Source: Bradyrhizobium agreste
Lineage (GTDB): Bacteria > Pseudomonadota > Alphaproteobacteria > Rhizobiales > Xanthobacteraceae
DNA length: 64,000 nucleotides
Direction: 5' to 3'
Assembly (NCBI RefSeq): GCF_016031625.1
Contig: NZ_JACCHP010000011.1
Span: forward strand, 248,001 to 312,000
Under the pieces are notes generated by a model that made no database searches, was not told where the DNA came from, and saw only the letters and a program-made list of their open reading frames with translations. Shown here piece after piece: positions 1 to 8,441 of the stretch. The position numbers were made by a program, and so were the translations under genes. The first letter of the stretch is position 1. The number at the start of each line of letters is the position of its first letter.

Positions 1-72
1 ACAAAAGTCAACGGGTCTCCACGCCGCGGGCTCAACGCGCGCAGGGGCTGGCACGTCCGACGTCGCCAGGTC

Positions 73-759
73 CTACGTCGCCAAGTCCTGCGGTGTCATC
101 GTGTATGCCAACCTGTAGCGGCCGTTTGTTGGGTGTTGGCAAGCGCCGGTCTTGTGAAGCGACGACGGCGACAACCGTTCGGCGATCGCGTCCTCCATCG
201 CATCGGCATCGTACCCCGACAGCAGCACGATCCAGTCGGCTGCGCCGTCCTTGCCGCGGATCTGCTGCTCGGTGGTGGGCGCGCTCGTGCGGGGCGTGTC
301 CGTGATGAGGAGGTGGGCACCTGTCATCCCGGGCCGCTGTGCCAATGCGGCGAGCGTGTCGATGAGGTGCGCCTGCAACTCCGCTTCCCGCCCGGCCTGC
401 GGCGACAGCCTGATCGTCGCAAGCGATCCCGCCACGCCACCGCCAAAGCTTGCGACGGTCCGGCACTGGCTACGGACCATGCCGAGATGGTGCGGCATCA
501 TCTTCGTCGACCACGGCGTCGGCGCATTGAGCCGGTCGAGATATTCTTTCGAGGTGAGGACTTCGTATTGCTCCAGCTCGTAGAGCACGAAGAAACCTTC
601 CGCGTCCGTCGTGCTGGTCCAGCGCGATCCGCGCCGAAAGCCGGGAATGCTCATCCGCTCGGGAAAGTGCTCGTGCGAATGCCAATCGCCGAACTCGGCG
701 CGCTGCTCCGGGCGGACGCTCCACCACATCGCGACGGCCGCCTTGCCGAGCAGTGACAT
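73..759 (-). CDS. Hypothetical protein, possible EthD/dimeric ferredoxin-like fold
   Basis: About 228 residues of unknown function. The N-terminal half contains WHSHEHFPERMSIPGF, an arrangement seen in EthD-like/dimeric alpha-beta barrel proteins that act on or bind small organic molecules; a second, weaker repeat begins near residue 110. No signal peptide or membrane segment is seen. The start at 759 is preferred over an upstream ATG at 837 because GAGGGAG lies 5 to 6 bases before it and the extra residues look non-coding. It stands alone, reading away from the frc cluster, with a CATTTC/GAAATG inverted repeat (842-862) upstream that could be a regulator site. The family assignment is tentative; reality of the gene is fairly sure. 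Confidence 0.7.
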   Translation of the reverse strand: MSLLGKAAVAMWWSVRPEQRAEFGDWHSHEHFPERMSIPGFRRGSRWTSTTDAEGFFVLYELEQYEVLTSKEYLDRLNAPTPWSTKMMPHHLGMVRSQCRTVASFGGGVAGSLATIRLSPQAGREAELQAHLIDTLAALAQRPGMTGAHLLITDTPRTSAPTTEQQIRGKDGAADWIVLLSGYDADAMEDAIAERLSPSSLHKTGACQHPTNGRYRLAYTMTPQDLAT

Positions 760-882
760 GGTGATCTCCCTCTCGCCGTGCACTCCGGGCATGACATCCA
801 TGATGACATAATACCCCTGTTTTGCCCGACGGCTCAAACCTCATTTCGCTAAAAAAGAAATGCCTTTGATGCCAAGGGGATG

Positions 883-907
883 GCTACTGTGCATGGGGTT
901 GTTTTTC
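883..907 (+). repeat. 25-nt dispersed repeat, copy 1
   Basis: The 25 bases starting GCTACTGTGCATGGGG and ending GTTTTTC occur again, exactly and in inverted orientation, at 58713-58737. Both copies lie between genes and are followed on the same side by a T-rich, less conserved tail. The exact match over 25 bases is direct; that this is a genome-wide Bradyrhizobium repeat is from general knowledge. Confidence 0.8.
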
Positions 908-950
908 CACTTTTTGGTTCGAGCCCTGCGACGGCGCGACTTCACGAGCA

Positions 951-978
951 AAAAGGGCCGCCCTTTCGGGCGGCCCTT
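951..978 (-). terminator. Rho-independent terminator of oxc-frc
   Basis: A perfect 11-bp stem (AAGGGCCGCCC / GGGCGGCCCTT) with a 4-base TTTC loop sits 22 bases past the frc stop. On the minus strand the stem is followed by a short T run (complement of 951-954), so it fits an intrinsic terminator for frc. Confidence 0.85.
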
Positions 979-1000
979 CATCTCGTTCGCGGGGTGTCGC

Positions 1001-2278
1001 TTACTCCGCGGCCTGCTTCTGCGGCGGGTCGAGCGCGCCCGACTTGTGGATATCCGCGACCTGGTGATCGCTGAAGCCCAGCACCGAGCGCAGGATCTCG
1101 TCGGTGTGCTCGCCGAGCAGCGGCGAACGCGTCACTTCCGCCGGCGAGTCCGACAGCTTGATCGGGTTGCCGACCGAGATGTACTTGCCGCGGGTGGGGT
1201 GGTCGACCTCGACCACTGTGCCCGTCGCGCGCAGCGACTGATCTTCGGCGATCTCCTTCATCGACAGGATCGGGCCGCAGGGGATGTCGTCCTTGTTGAG
1301 GATCTCCATCGCCTCGAACTTTGTCTTCGTCATCGTCCACTGCTCGATGCGGGCGAAGATCTCGTTGAGGCGCGGCAGGCGGGCGGCCGGCTTGGCGTAA
1401 TTCGGATCGGTCTTCCAGGTGGGCTCGCCGATCACGTCGCAGATCTTCTCCCAGACCGGGGCCTGGGTGATGAAGTAGATGTACGCGTTGGGATCGGTCT
1501 CCCAGCCCTTGCACTTCAGGATGCGGCCGGGCTGGCCGCCGCCGGAATCGTTGCCGGCGCGCGGCACGGCGTCGCCGAACGGAATGCCTTCGCCGAACTG
1601 GCTGTATTCCTTGAGCGGGCCGTGGGCGAGGCGCTGCTGGTCGCGCAGCTTGACGCGGCAGAGGTTGAGCACGCCGTCCTGCATCGCGGCCGTGACGCGC
1701 TGGCCCTTGCCGCTGTGGGTGCGCTGATACAGCGCGGTGACGATGCCGAGCGCGAGGTGCAGGCCGGTGCCGCTATCGCCGATCTGGGCGCCGGTGACGA
1801 GCGGCACGCCGTCGCGGAAGCCGGTGGTGGAGGCGGCGCCGCCGGTGCACTGGGCGACGTTCTCGTAGACCTTGCAGTCTTCGTACGGTCCCGGGCCAAA
1901 ACCCTTGATCGAGGCGACGATCATCTTCGGGTTGATCTGGTGGATCTTCTCCCAGGGGAAACCCATGCGGTCGAGCACGCCGGGGCCGAAATTCTCCACC
2001 AGCACGTCGCACTTCTTGATCAACTCGGTCAGGACTTCCTTGCCCTTGGGGTTCTTGGTGTCGAGCGTGATCGAGCGCTTGTTGTGGTTGAGCATGGTGA
2101 AATACAGGCTGTCCACGTTCGGGATGTCCTGCAGCTGGCCGCGGGTGATGTCACCCACGCCCGGGCGTTCCACCTTGATCACGTCTGCGCCGAACCAGGC
2201 CAGCAGCTGCGTGCAGGTCGGTCCGGACTGGACGTGGGTGAAGTCGAGAATGCGAACGCCCTCGAGCGCTTTGGTCAT
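1001..2278 (-). CDS. frc: Formyl-CoA:oxalate CoA-transferase
   Basis: A 425-residue class III CoA-transferase that moves CoA from formyl-CoA to oxalate, giving oxalyl-CoA for Oxc; cytosolic. It is full length and close along its whole length to the Oxalobacter formigenes enzyme as I remember it: LDFTHVQSGP near residue 11, FTMLNHNKRSI near 60, and Asp168 in GDSGTGLHL, equivalent to the catalytic Asp169. The glycine loop SGGGQPG that covers the active site is present, as is SPLLGEHTDEIL at the C-terminus. There are two in-frame ATGs at 2281 and 2278; 2278 is chosen because it gives the family N-terminus MTKALEG and a 7-base gap to GGAG. It lies 63 bases after oxc and ends in a clear terminator, so oxc-frc are probably one transcript. 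Confidence 0.96.
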   Translation of the reverse strand: MTKALEGVRILDFTHVQSGPTCTQLLAWFGADVIKVERPGVGDITRGQLQDIPNVDSLYFTMLNHNKRSITLDTKNPKGKEVLTELIKKCDVLVENFGPGVLDRMGFPWEKIHQINPKMIVASIKGFGPGPYEDCKVYENVAQCTGGAASTTGFRDGVPLVTGAQIGDSGTGLHLALGIVTALYQRTHSGKGQRVTAAMQDGVLNLCRVKLRDQQRLAHGPLKEYSQFGEGIPFGDAVPRAGNDSGGGQPGRILKCKGWETDPNAYIYFITQAPVWEKICDVIGEPTWKTDPNYAKPAARLPRLNEIFARIEQWTMTKTKFEAMEILNKDDIPCGPILSMKEIAEDQSLRATGTVVEVDHPTRGKYISVGNPIKLSDSPAEVTRSPLLGEHTDEILRSVLGFSDHQVADIHKSGALDPPQKQAAE

Positions 2279-2341
2279 CATCTTGCTCCGTACTCTGTCG
2301 GCCCCTGCTAACCACAGGGAATAAGGGTTGAAGGGGTGGAC

Positions 2342-4075
2342 TTACTTCTTCTTCTGCAGAACGCTCTGCGGATTCAGGTTGCCGATGCGGCCGCTCTCCG
2401 AGCCCGCGGCCGGATCGATCACCGCGTTGATGAGCGTCGGCTTGCCGGACTTCATGGCATCGTTGACGGCGCGCTTCAGCTCGTCCGGCGAAGTCGCGTT
2501 GACGCCGACGCCGCCAAAAGCTTCCATCATCTTGTCGTAACGCGCGCCCTTGACGAACACGGTGGTCGCCGGATCGGAGTTGGCGCCGTTGACGTCGGTG
2601 CCGCGATAGATGCCGTCATTGTTGAAGATGACGACGCAGATCGGCAAATTGTAGCGGCAGATGGTCTCGACCTCCATGCCGGAGAAGCCGAACGCCGAGT
2701 CGCCTTCCACCGCCAGCACGGGATGGCCGGTCTCGAGCGCGGCGGCAATCGCCTGGCCCATGCCGATGCCCATCACGCCCCAGGTGCCGACGTCGAGACG
2801 CTTGCGCGGCCGGTACATGTCGATGACGCCGCGGGCGAGGTCGAGCGTGTTGGCGCCTTCGTTGACGAGGATCGCCTCGGGATACTCCTTGATGATGGTC
2901 TTCAGGACGCCGAGCGCGCCGTGATAGTCCATCGGCGACTTGTTGTTCATGAGCTTCGGCGCCATCTTGGCGACGTTCTCTTCGCGCTTGGTCGAGACGG
3001 CCTTGGTCCATTCGGCGGGCGGGGCGGTCCAGCTCGATCCCATCGCCTGGTTGAAGGCGGAGACCACCGAGCCGATGTCGCCGACGACGGGCGCGACGAT
3101 CTCGACGTTGGAATCCATCTCCTTCGGCTCGATGTCGACCTGGATGAACTTCTTCGGCGCCTCGCCCCAGCTCTTGCCCTTGCCGTGCGACAGCAGCCAG
3201 TTCAGCCGCGCGCCGATCAGCATGACGACGTCGGACTCCTTCAGCACCGTCGAGCGGGCCGCGCCGGCGCATTGCGGATGGGTGTCGGGCAGCAGGCCCT
3301 TGGCCATGCTCATGGGTAGGAACGGCACGCCGCTCTTCTCGACGAAGCTCTTGATCTCCTCGTCGGCCTGCGCGTAGGCAGCGCCCTTGCCGAGGATGAT
3401 GAGGGGGCGCTTGGCGCTCTTGAGCACGTCGAGCGCGCGCTTGACCGAAGCCGGCGAGGGGATCTGCGCCGGCGCCGCGTCGATCACCTTGACCAGCGAT
3501 TTCTGGCCGGCCTCGGCGTTCATGACCTGGCCGAACAGTTTGGCCGGCAGGTCGAGATAGACGCCGCCCGGACGGCCCGAGACCGCGGCGCGAATGGCGC
3601 GGGCGAAGCCGATGCCGATGTCCTGGGCGTGCAGCACGCGATAGGCCGCTTTGCACAGCGGCTTTGCGATCGCGAGCTGATCCATCTCTTCATAGTCGCC
3701 CTGCTGGAGGTCGACGATCTCGCGCTCGGACGAGCCCGAGATCAGGATCATCGGATAGCAGTTGGTCGTGGCATGGGCGAGGGCGGTGAGACCGTTGAGG
3801 AAGCCGGGCGCCGAAACCGTGAGACAGACGCCGGGCTTCTTGGTGAGATAACCGGCGATGCCGGCGGCGTAGCCGGCGTTCTGCTCGTGGCGGAACGAGA
3901 TCACGCGAATGCCCGCGGCCTGCGCCATGCGGCCCAAATCCGTGATCGGGATGCCCGGCACATTGTAGATGGTGTTGATGCCGTTCAGCTTGAGCGCGTC
4001 GATGACCAGATGGAAACCATCCGTCAGTTCCTGCTCGGTGCCCGGTGCTTCGGACTTAGTCGCGGTATTCAGCAT
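2342..4075 (-). CDS. oxc: Oxalyl-CoA decarboxylase
   Basis: A 577-residue ThDP-dependent enzyme that splits oxalyl-CoA to formyl-CoA and CO2, closing the cycle with Frc. The three ThDP-enzyme domains are present. The catalytic cofactor-activating glutamate is Glu64 in FRHEQNAGYAAG, and the ThDP/Mg motif runs from GDS at 458-460 to NN at 485-486. VYLDLPAKL near 172 and the central domain also fit Oxc rather than acetolactate synthase, as does adjacency to frc. The start is set by GGGAG about 10 bases upstream. gntR lies 77 bases upstream on the same strand, so the three genes may share the promoter at about 4960. Confidence 0.96.
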   Translation of the reverse strand: MLNTATKSEAPGTEQELTDGFHLVIDALKLNGINTIYNVPGIPITDLGRMAQAAGIRVISFRHEQNAGYAAGIAGYLTKKPGVCLTVSAPGFLNGLTALAHATTNCYPMILISGSSEREIVDLQQGDYEEMDQLAIAKPLCKAAYRVLHAQDIGIGFARAIRAAVSGRPGGVYLDLPAKLFGQVMNAEAGQKSLVKVIDAAPAQIPSPASVKRALDVLKSAKRPLIILGKGAAYAQADEEIKSFVEKSGVPFLPMSMAKGLLPDTHPQCAGAARSTVLKESDVVMLIGARLNWLLSHGKGKSWGEAPKKFIQVDIEPKEMDSNVEIVAPVVGDIGSVVSAFNQAMGSSWTAPPAEWTKAVSTKREENVAKMAPKLMNNKSPMDYHGALGVLKTIIKEYPEAILVNEGANTLDLARGVIDMYRPRKRLDVGTWGVMGIGMGQAIAAALETGHPVLAVEGDSAFGFSGMEVETICRYNLPICVVIFNNDGIYRGTDVNGANSDPATTVFVKGARYDKMMEAFGGVGVNATSPDELKRAVNDAMKSGKPTLINAVIDPAAGSESGRIGNLNPQSVLQKKK

Positions 4076-4152
4076 GGGCCTTGTCTCCCTGGTCTCAAGG
4101 TGCCGTTTTAGGCTTTTGGGGGCGAGTGGTTCGCCCTTCTGGTGAACGTTGC

Positions 4153-4884
4153 TTAAGTGAAGAGTTCCTGGCCATGCGCTTCGACGTAAGCGGCAAGGCC
4201 GAGGGTGTGATCGCGGGCGCGCTTCTCGGCGAGCTCGGTGTCGCGCGCTTCCAGCGCCTCGATGATGCCGAGATGCTCGGGCAGTGACGTCGCGGTGCGG
4301 TCCTTGCGGCCGATCGTCAGCTGGCGATAGCCGCGCACGTGCAGGAGGAGGTCGTTGGTGAGATCGACCAGCACCGGCGATTCCGACAGCGAGATCAGCG
4401 CCTGGTGGAAGGCAATGTTGGCCTTGGAATATTCCTCGACGTGATCCTCAGGGAGTCGGTCCTTGCCGAAGTCCTTGAAGTAGTCGCGCAGCGCCGTGAT
4501 ATCCTTCTTGCGCGCGGTGGTGGTGATGAGGCGGGCGGCCATGCTCTCCAGCGCCGCCCAGGCGCGGATCATGTCGACGATCTCGCTCTTGGTCCGGCGC
4601 ACCACCATGATGCCGCGGCGCGGCACCGTCTTCACGAAACCATCCTGCTCGAGCATCGCGATGGCTTCGCGGATCGGCGTGCGGCTGACGCCGAGGCGTT
4701 CGGACAACGCGCGCTCGTCCAGCATCACCGGCTCGGGCGTCGAATAGATGTCCATCTTGAGGATGGCTTCCTTCAAGGCGTCATACGCCTTGTTCTTGAA
4801 GCTGCTCTCCGGGGCAATTCGAACGATTGCGATGTCTGCCTCGGCCATGTTCGGCAACGCCTTGGTTGGTTTCCGTAGTGACAC
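4153..4884 (-). CDS. GntR-family (FCD) regulator of the oxalate genes
   Basis: A 243-residue regulator with an N-terminal winged helix (LSERLGVSRTPIREAIAMLEQ) and a C-terminal FCD ligand domain whose HQALISLSE and RDH/H metal-binding-type positions are visible. The start is GTG at 4884: GGAGGAG sits 8 bases before it, whereas the ATG at 4848 has no ribosome site. An ATG at 4953 is in frame but lies inside the operator region. It sits directly upstream of oxc-frc and divergent from the acyl-CoA ligase. Two TGGCAT-N5-ATGCCA sites in the control region suggest it represses both sides and itself. The ligand (oxalate or oxalyl/formyl-CoA) is inference. Confidence 0.88.
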   Translation of the reverse strand: MSLRKPTKALPNMAEADIAIVRIAPESSFKNKAYDALKEAILKMDIYSTPEPVMLDERALSERLGVSRTPIREAIAMLEQDGFVKTVPRRGIMVVRRTKSEIVDMIRAWAALESMAARLITTTARKKDITALRDYFKDFGKDRLPEDHVEEYSKANIAFHQALISLSESPVLVDLTNDLLLHVRGYRQLTIGRKDRTATSLPEHLGIIEALEARDTELAEKRARDHTLGLAAYVEAHGQELFT

Positions 4885-4940
4885 GACGAATCTCCTCCAG
4901 TGGGAGTCGTCTTTTACAGGAATATTGACGGGAAAGTTTT

Positions 4941-4957
4941 TGGCATACCACATGCCA
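4941..4957. promoter_or_regulatory. GntR-type operator 1
   Basis: TGGCATACCACATGCCA is a perfect inverted repeat with 6-bp arms and a 5-bp centre. On the minus strand it begins 3 bases after a TTGACA (complement of 4961-4966), so it would cover the -10 region of the gntR promoter. The match to operator 2 (5022-5038) is 16 of 17 bases. Confidence 0.75.
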
Positions 4958-4960
4958 GAA

Positions 4961-5011
4961 TGTCAAGCTGCCTATTTTTTACGGCGTTCTGGGGCATGCA
5001 CCAGCTTGACA
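4961..5011. promoter_or_regulatory. Divergent -35 elements as a 10-bp inverted repeat
   Basis: TGTCAAGCTG (4961-4970) and CAGCTTGACA (5002-5011) are exact reverse complements. Each carries TTGACA pointing outward, one toward gntR and one toward the acyl-CoA ligase, and each is followed by an operator copy. They are best read as -35 boxes of back-to-back sigma-70 promoters; the -10 boxes are poor and not assigned. Confidence 0.55.
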
Positions 5012-5021
5012 AGTTGGCTTC

Positions 5022-5038
5022 TGGCATACCAAATGCCA
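5022..5038. promoter_or_regulatory. GntR-type operator 2
   Basis: TGGCATACCAAATGCCA is a second perfect TGGCAT-N5-ATGCCA repeat, 81 bases from operator 1. It starts 10 bases after the plus-strand TTGACA, covering the expected -10 region of the ligase promoter. Confidence 0.75.
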
Positions 5039-5199
5039 TCGCCAGCCATTTTTGATCCACGCCGGCGGAGTAATCTTTAGGCCTTATGCCACTCCGTTCC
5101 GCCGCATGGAACAAAGCGCGGCGGATGGCAAGCATCACGGGCAGCCGCAAGCACACGCGCGCTTTGAAAAGAACGAACTCAGGTCAAGGGAGAAGCCAC

Positions 5200-7329
5200 A
5201 TGTCCAATTCCAAAGATGCCGTCCGCAAGGTGCTTGACCAGGTCAAGGCGGACAACCGCACCAGCCTGACGGCCCCGGAAGGCAAGCTGGTCTGCGACGC
5301 CTACGGCATTCCGGTGCCGAAGGAGGGCGTGGCCAAGTCGGCGGGCGAGGCCGGCAAGATGGCGTCGTCCATGGGCTTCCCCGTCGTGATGAAGATCGTC
5401 TCGCCGGACATTCTCCACAAGACCGAGGCAGGCGGCGTCATCGTCGGCCTCAAGACGGCCGACGATGCCGAGAAGGCCTACGAGACCATTCTCGGCAATG
5501 CCAAAAAGTATAAGGCTGATGCCAAGATCGAGGGCGTCCAGGTCCAGCAGATGCTGGCCGGCGGCACCGAGGTCATCGTCGGCTCGATCACCGACGGCTC
5601 GTTCGGCAAGCTGGTCGCCTTCGGCCTCGGCGGCGTTCTCGTCGAGGTGCTCAAGGACATCACCTTTCGTCTTGCGCCCGCGACCAGGGAAGACGCGCTC
5701 TCGATGCTCGACGGCATCCAGGCGCACGAGATCCTCAAGGGCGTGCGCGGTGGCGAGCCGGTGAACCGCAACGCGCTGGCCGATGTCATCGTCAAGGTCT
5801 CGCAGCTGGTCACCGATTTCCCCGAGATCGTCGAGCTCGACCTCAACCCGGTGTTCGCAACACCGAAGGATGCCACGGCCGCCGACGTCCGTATCGTGGT
5901 CGACTTCGCCTACAAGCCGAAGCCGAAGCCGCGTCCGACCGAAGAGATCGTCGCAGCGATGAACCGCATCATGCAGCCGAAGGCGGTCGCCGTGGTCGGC
6001 GCCTCCGCGGAGGACGGCAAGATCGGCAATTCCGTGATGAAGAATCTCATCAACGGCGGCTACAAGGGCGAGATCTATCCGATCCATCCCAAGGCCGACG
6101 AGATCCTCGGCTACAAGGCCTACAAGAGCGTCAAGGATGTGCCTGGTGTGATCGACGTCGCGGTATTCGCGATCCCCGCGAAATTCGTCGCCGCTGCGCT
6201 CACCGAGTGCGGCGAGAAGAAGATCCCGGGCGCGGTGCTGATCCCGTCGGGCTTCGCTGAAGCCGGCGCGCCGGAGCTGCAGGCCGAGATCGTCGAGGTC
6301 GGCAAGAAGTACGACATCCGCCTGATGGGGCCGAACATCTACGGCTTCTATTATACGCCCGCCAATCTCTGCGCGACCTTCTGCACCGCCTATGACGTCA
6401 AGGGTCACGCGGCGCTGTCGTCGCAATCGGGCGGTATCGGCATGGCCATCATTGGCTTCTCGCGCTCGGCGAAAATGGGCGTCTCGGCGATCGTCGGTCT
6501 CGGCAACAAGTCCGACATCGACGAGGACGATCTGCTCGCCTTCTTCGAGCAGGACCCGAACACCAACCTGATCGCGCAGCACTGTGAGGACCTCAAGGAC
6601 GGCCGCGCCTTCGCGGAAGCCGCCAAGCGCGTCTCCAAGAAGAAGCCGGTCGTCGTGCTCAAGGCGGGCCGGACCTCGGCCGGCGCGAAGGCGGCGTCCT
6701 CCCACACCGGCGCGCTCGCCGGCAACGACCGCATCTATGAGGACGTGTTCAAGCAGTCTGGCGTGATCCGCGCCCGCTCACTGCGCCAGCTGCTCGAATT
6801 CGCCCGCGGCGTGCCGGTGCTGCCGACGCCGAAGGGCGAGAACGTGCTCATCATCACCGGTGCCGGCGGCTCGGGCGTGCTGCTGTCGGACTCCTGCGTC
6901 GACAACGGCCTGTCGCTGATGTCGATGCCGCCGGATCTGGATGCGGCCTTCCGCAAGTTCATCCCGCCGTTTGGCGCGGCCGGCAATCCCGTGGATATCA
7001 CCGGCGGCGAGCCGCCGATTACCTACGTCAACACCGTGAAGCTCGGCCTGTCGGATGAGCGCATCCACGCGCTGATCCTCGGCTATTGGCACACCATCGT
7101 CACCCCGCCGATGGTGTTCGCGCGCAACATGGTCGAGGTGAAGAAGGAGATGGAGGCCAAGGGTTTTGTGAAGCCGATGGTCGCCTCTCTCGCCGGTGAC
7201 GTCGAGGTCGAGGAAGCCGCCGAATATCTCTACCAGAACGGCATCCCGGCCTACGCCTACTCGACCGAGCTGCCGGTCGAGGTGCTCGGCGCCAAGTACA
7301 AGTGGGCCCGCGGCGCGGGGTTGCTCTGA
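5200..7329 (+). CDS. NDP-forming acyl-CoA ligase (acetate-CoA ligase family), fused subunits
   Basis: A 709-residue single-chain enzyme that makes an acyl-CoA from acid, CoA and ATP (or the reverse). Domain order is an ATP-grasp domain first (about 15-235, GFPVVMKIVSPDILHKTEAGG), then the CoA-binding Rossmann domain (about 255-350, VAVVGASAEDGKIGNSV) and two succinyl-CoA-ligase-like domains; SSHTGALAG near 505 is also typical. The start at 5200 is chosen from AAGGGAGAAG just upstream; the frame is open from 5086. It is divergent from gntR-oxc-frc and shares their operators, so a role in making oxalyl-, formyl- or acetyl-CoA for the cycle is likely. The actual substrate cannot be read from sequence. 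Confidence 0.88.
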   Translation: MSNSKDAVRKVLDQVKADNRTSLTAPEGKLVCDAYGIPVPKEGVAKSAGEAGKMASSMGFPVVMKIVSPDILHKTEAGGVIVGLKTADDAEKAYETILGNAKKYKADAKIEGVQVQQMLAGGTEVIVGSITDGSFGKLVAFGLGGVLVEVLKDITFRLAPATREDALSMLDGIQAHEILKGVRGGEPVNRNALADVIVKVSQLVTDFPEIVELDLNPVFATPKDATAADVRIVVDFAYKPKPKPRPTEEIVAAMNRIMQPKAVAVVGASAEDGKIGNSVMKNLINGGYKGEIYPIHPKADEILGYKAYKSVKDVPGVIDVAVFAIPAKFVAAALTECGEKKIPGAVLIPSGFAEAGAPELQAEIVEVGKKYDIRLMGPNIYGFYYTPANLCATFCTAYDVKGHAALSSQSGGIGMAIIGFSRSAKMGVSAIVGLGNKSDIDEDDLLAFFEQDPNTNLIAQHCEDLKDGRAFAEAAKRVSKKKPVVVLKAGRTSAGAKAASSHTGALAGNDRIYEDVFKQSGVIRARSLRQLLEFARGVPVLPTPKGENVLIITGAGGSGVLLSDSCVDNGLSLMSMPPDLDAAFRKFIPPFGAAGNPVDITGGEPPITYVNTVKLGLSDERIHALILGYWHTIVTPPMVFARNMVEVKKEMEAKGFVKPMVASLAGDVEVEEAAEYLYQNGIPAYAYSTELPVEVLGAKYKWARGAGLL

Positions 7330-7340
7330 GCCTGCCTTCG

Positions 7341-7469
7341 CCTCTCCCCGCCTGCGGGGAGAGGCCGGAATTTGCGCAGCAAGTTCCGGGTGAGAGGGAG
7401 CTTCCGCGAGTCTAACTGCCACCGTCCCTGCGGAGGCCCCTGACCCTCTCCCCGCAAGCGGGGAGAGGG
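7341..7469. repeat. REP-like palindromic element (two hairpins)
   Basis: Two G/C-rich hairpins bracket about 80 bases. The first is CCTCTCCCCG/CGGGGAGAGG (7341-7364, 10-bp stem), the second CCCTCTCCCCGC/GCGGGGAGAGGG (7444-7469, 12-bp stem, 2-base loop). It fills nearly all of the ligase-iclR gap. It is a type of intergenic repeat I know from rhizobial genomes and may also end the ligase transcript. Confidence 0.75.
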
Positions 7470-7480
7470 AAAAGGAACTA

Positions 7481-8335
7481 ATGCAGGTCGCGATGAGCAA
7501 GAACGTGATCCGGCGCAAATCGCTCGAGCCCAGATCGGCCGCGGAGGCGGAACACGAGGGCCGCGACGGTGGCGTGCAATCGGTCGACCGCGCGCTGTCG
7601 ATCATCGAGACGCTGGCCGAGGATGACGAAGGTTATCGTCTCAGCGACCTCGCGATCCGCACCGGCCTGTCGGCGTCCACCGTGCACCGGTTGCTCGCAA
7701 CGCTCGAAAGCCGCCGCTTCGTGCAGTTCGACCGTGGCGAATCCAAATGGCATGTCGGCGTGCGCAGCTTCACGGTCGGCGCGAGCTTTGCGCGTCGGCG
7801 CAATTTCTCCGCACAGGCAATTCCATATTTGCGCAAGCTGCGCGATCTCACCCGCGAGACGGCCAATCTCGCCGTCGTCGACGATGAGTTCATCATCGTG
7901 CTGACCCGCATGGAGAGCCGCGAGATCATGCGCTCCCTGACCAAGGTCGGCGGCCGCGTCCCCATGGTGACCTCCGGCGTCGGCAAGGCGGTGCTCGCAA
8001 CCTATTCAGACGAGGACGTCGGCGCCGTCATCCGCCATCATGGCATGCCTCGCCTGACCGAGAAGTCGATCGTGCGTCCGAGCGATCTGTTCAGAGAGCT
8101 CGAGAAAATCCGCAGGCAGGGCTTTGCCGTCGACGATGAGGAGGCGCAGATCGGCCTGCGCTGCGTCGCCGCGGTGGTATACAACGCGCTTGCCGAACCG
8201 CTTGCCGCGATCTCCGTATCCGGCATGACCAGTCGCATCACCGACGAACGGCTGCCGGAGATCGGACAGGTCGTCCGGGAAGTCGCCGCCGAACTGACCG
8301 CCGCGCTCGGCGGGGTGATCCCGGCGCCCCGCTGA
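7481..8335 (+). CDS. IclR-family transcriptional regulator
   Basis: A 284-residue IclR regulator. The winged helix spans about 35-95 (LSDLAIRTGLSASTVHRLLATLE) and the ligand-binding GAF-like domain about 110-275, with VTSGVGKAVLA and a SGMTSRI segment typical of the family. The start at 7481 has AAAAGGA 4 bases upstream; a second ATG at 7493 is possible. It reads toward tctCBA-ade-gcl-hyi-glxR. In E. coli the IclR member AllR senses glyoxylate and sits next to gcl-hyi-glxR, so a similar job is a fair inference, but the tct genes are its nearest neighbours. Confidence 0.85.
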   Translation: MQVAMSKNVIRRKSLEPRSAAEAEHEGRDGGVQSVDRALSIIETLAEDDEGYRLSDLAIRTGLSASTVHRLLATLESRRFVQFDRGESKWHVGVRSFTVGASFARRRNFSAQAIPYLRKLRDLTRETANLAVVDDEFIIVLTRMESREIMRSLTKVGGRVPMVTSGVGKAVLATYSDEDVGAVIRHHGMPRLTEKSIVRPSDLFRELEKIRRQGFAVDDEEAQIGLRCVAAVVYNALAEPLAAISVSGMTSRITDERLPEIGQVVREVAAELTAALGGVIPAPR

Positions 8336-8441
8336 CCAAAAAACCCTGAGGCATGTCACTGGACAGGCCCGGCGTTTTGGTTGATATGCGACCAAACGAT
8401 ACGATGCGGCAAAGGTCCGCACGAGCCTGGAGAGCGTCCTC

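Noticed and set aside
860..2311. A 483-codon plus-strand open frame and a similar one at 2336-3319
   Set aside because: Antisense to frc and oxc, both firmly identified.
5179..6705. A 508-codon minus-strand open frame
   Set aside because: Antisense to the acyl-CoA ligase; no ribosome site or recognisable domain.
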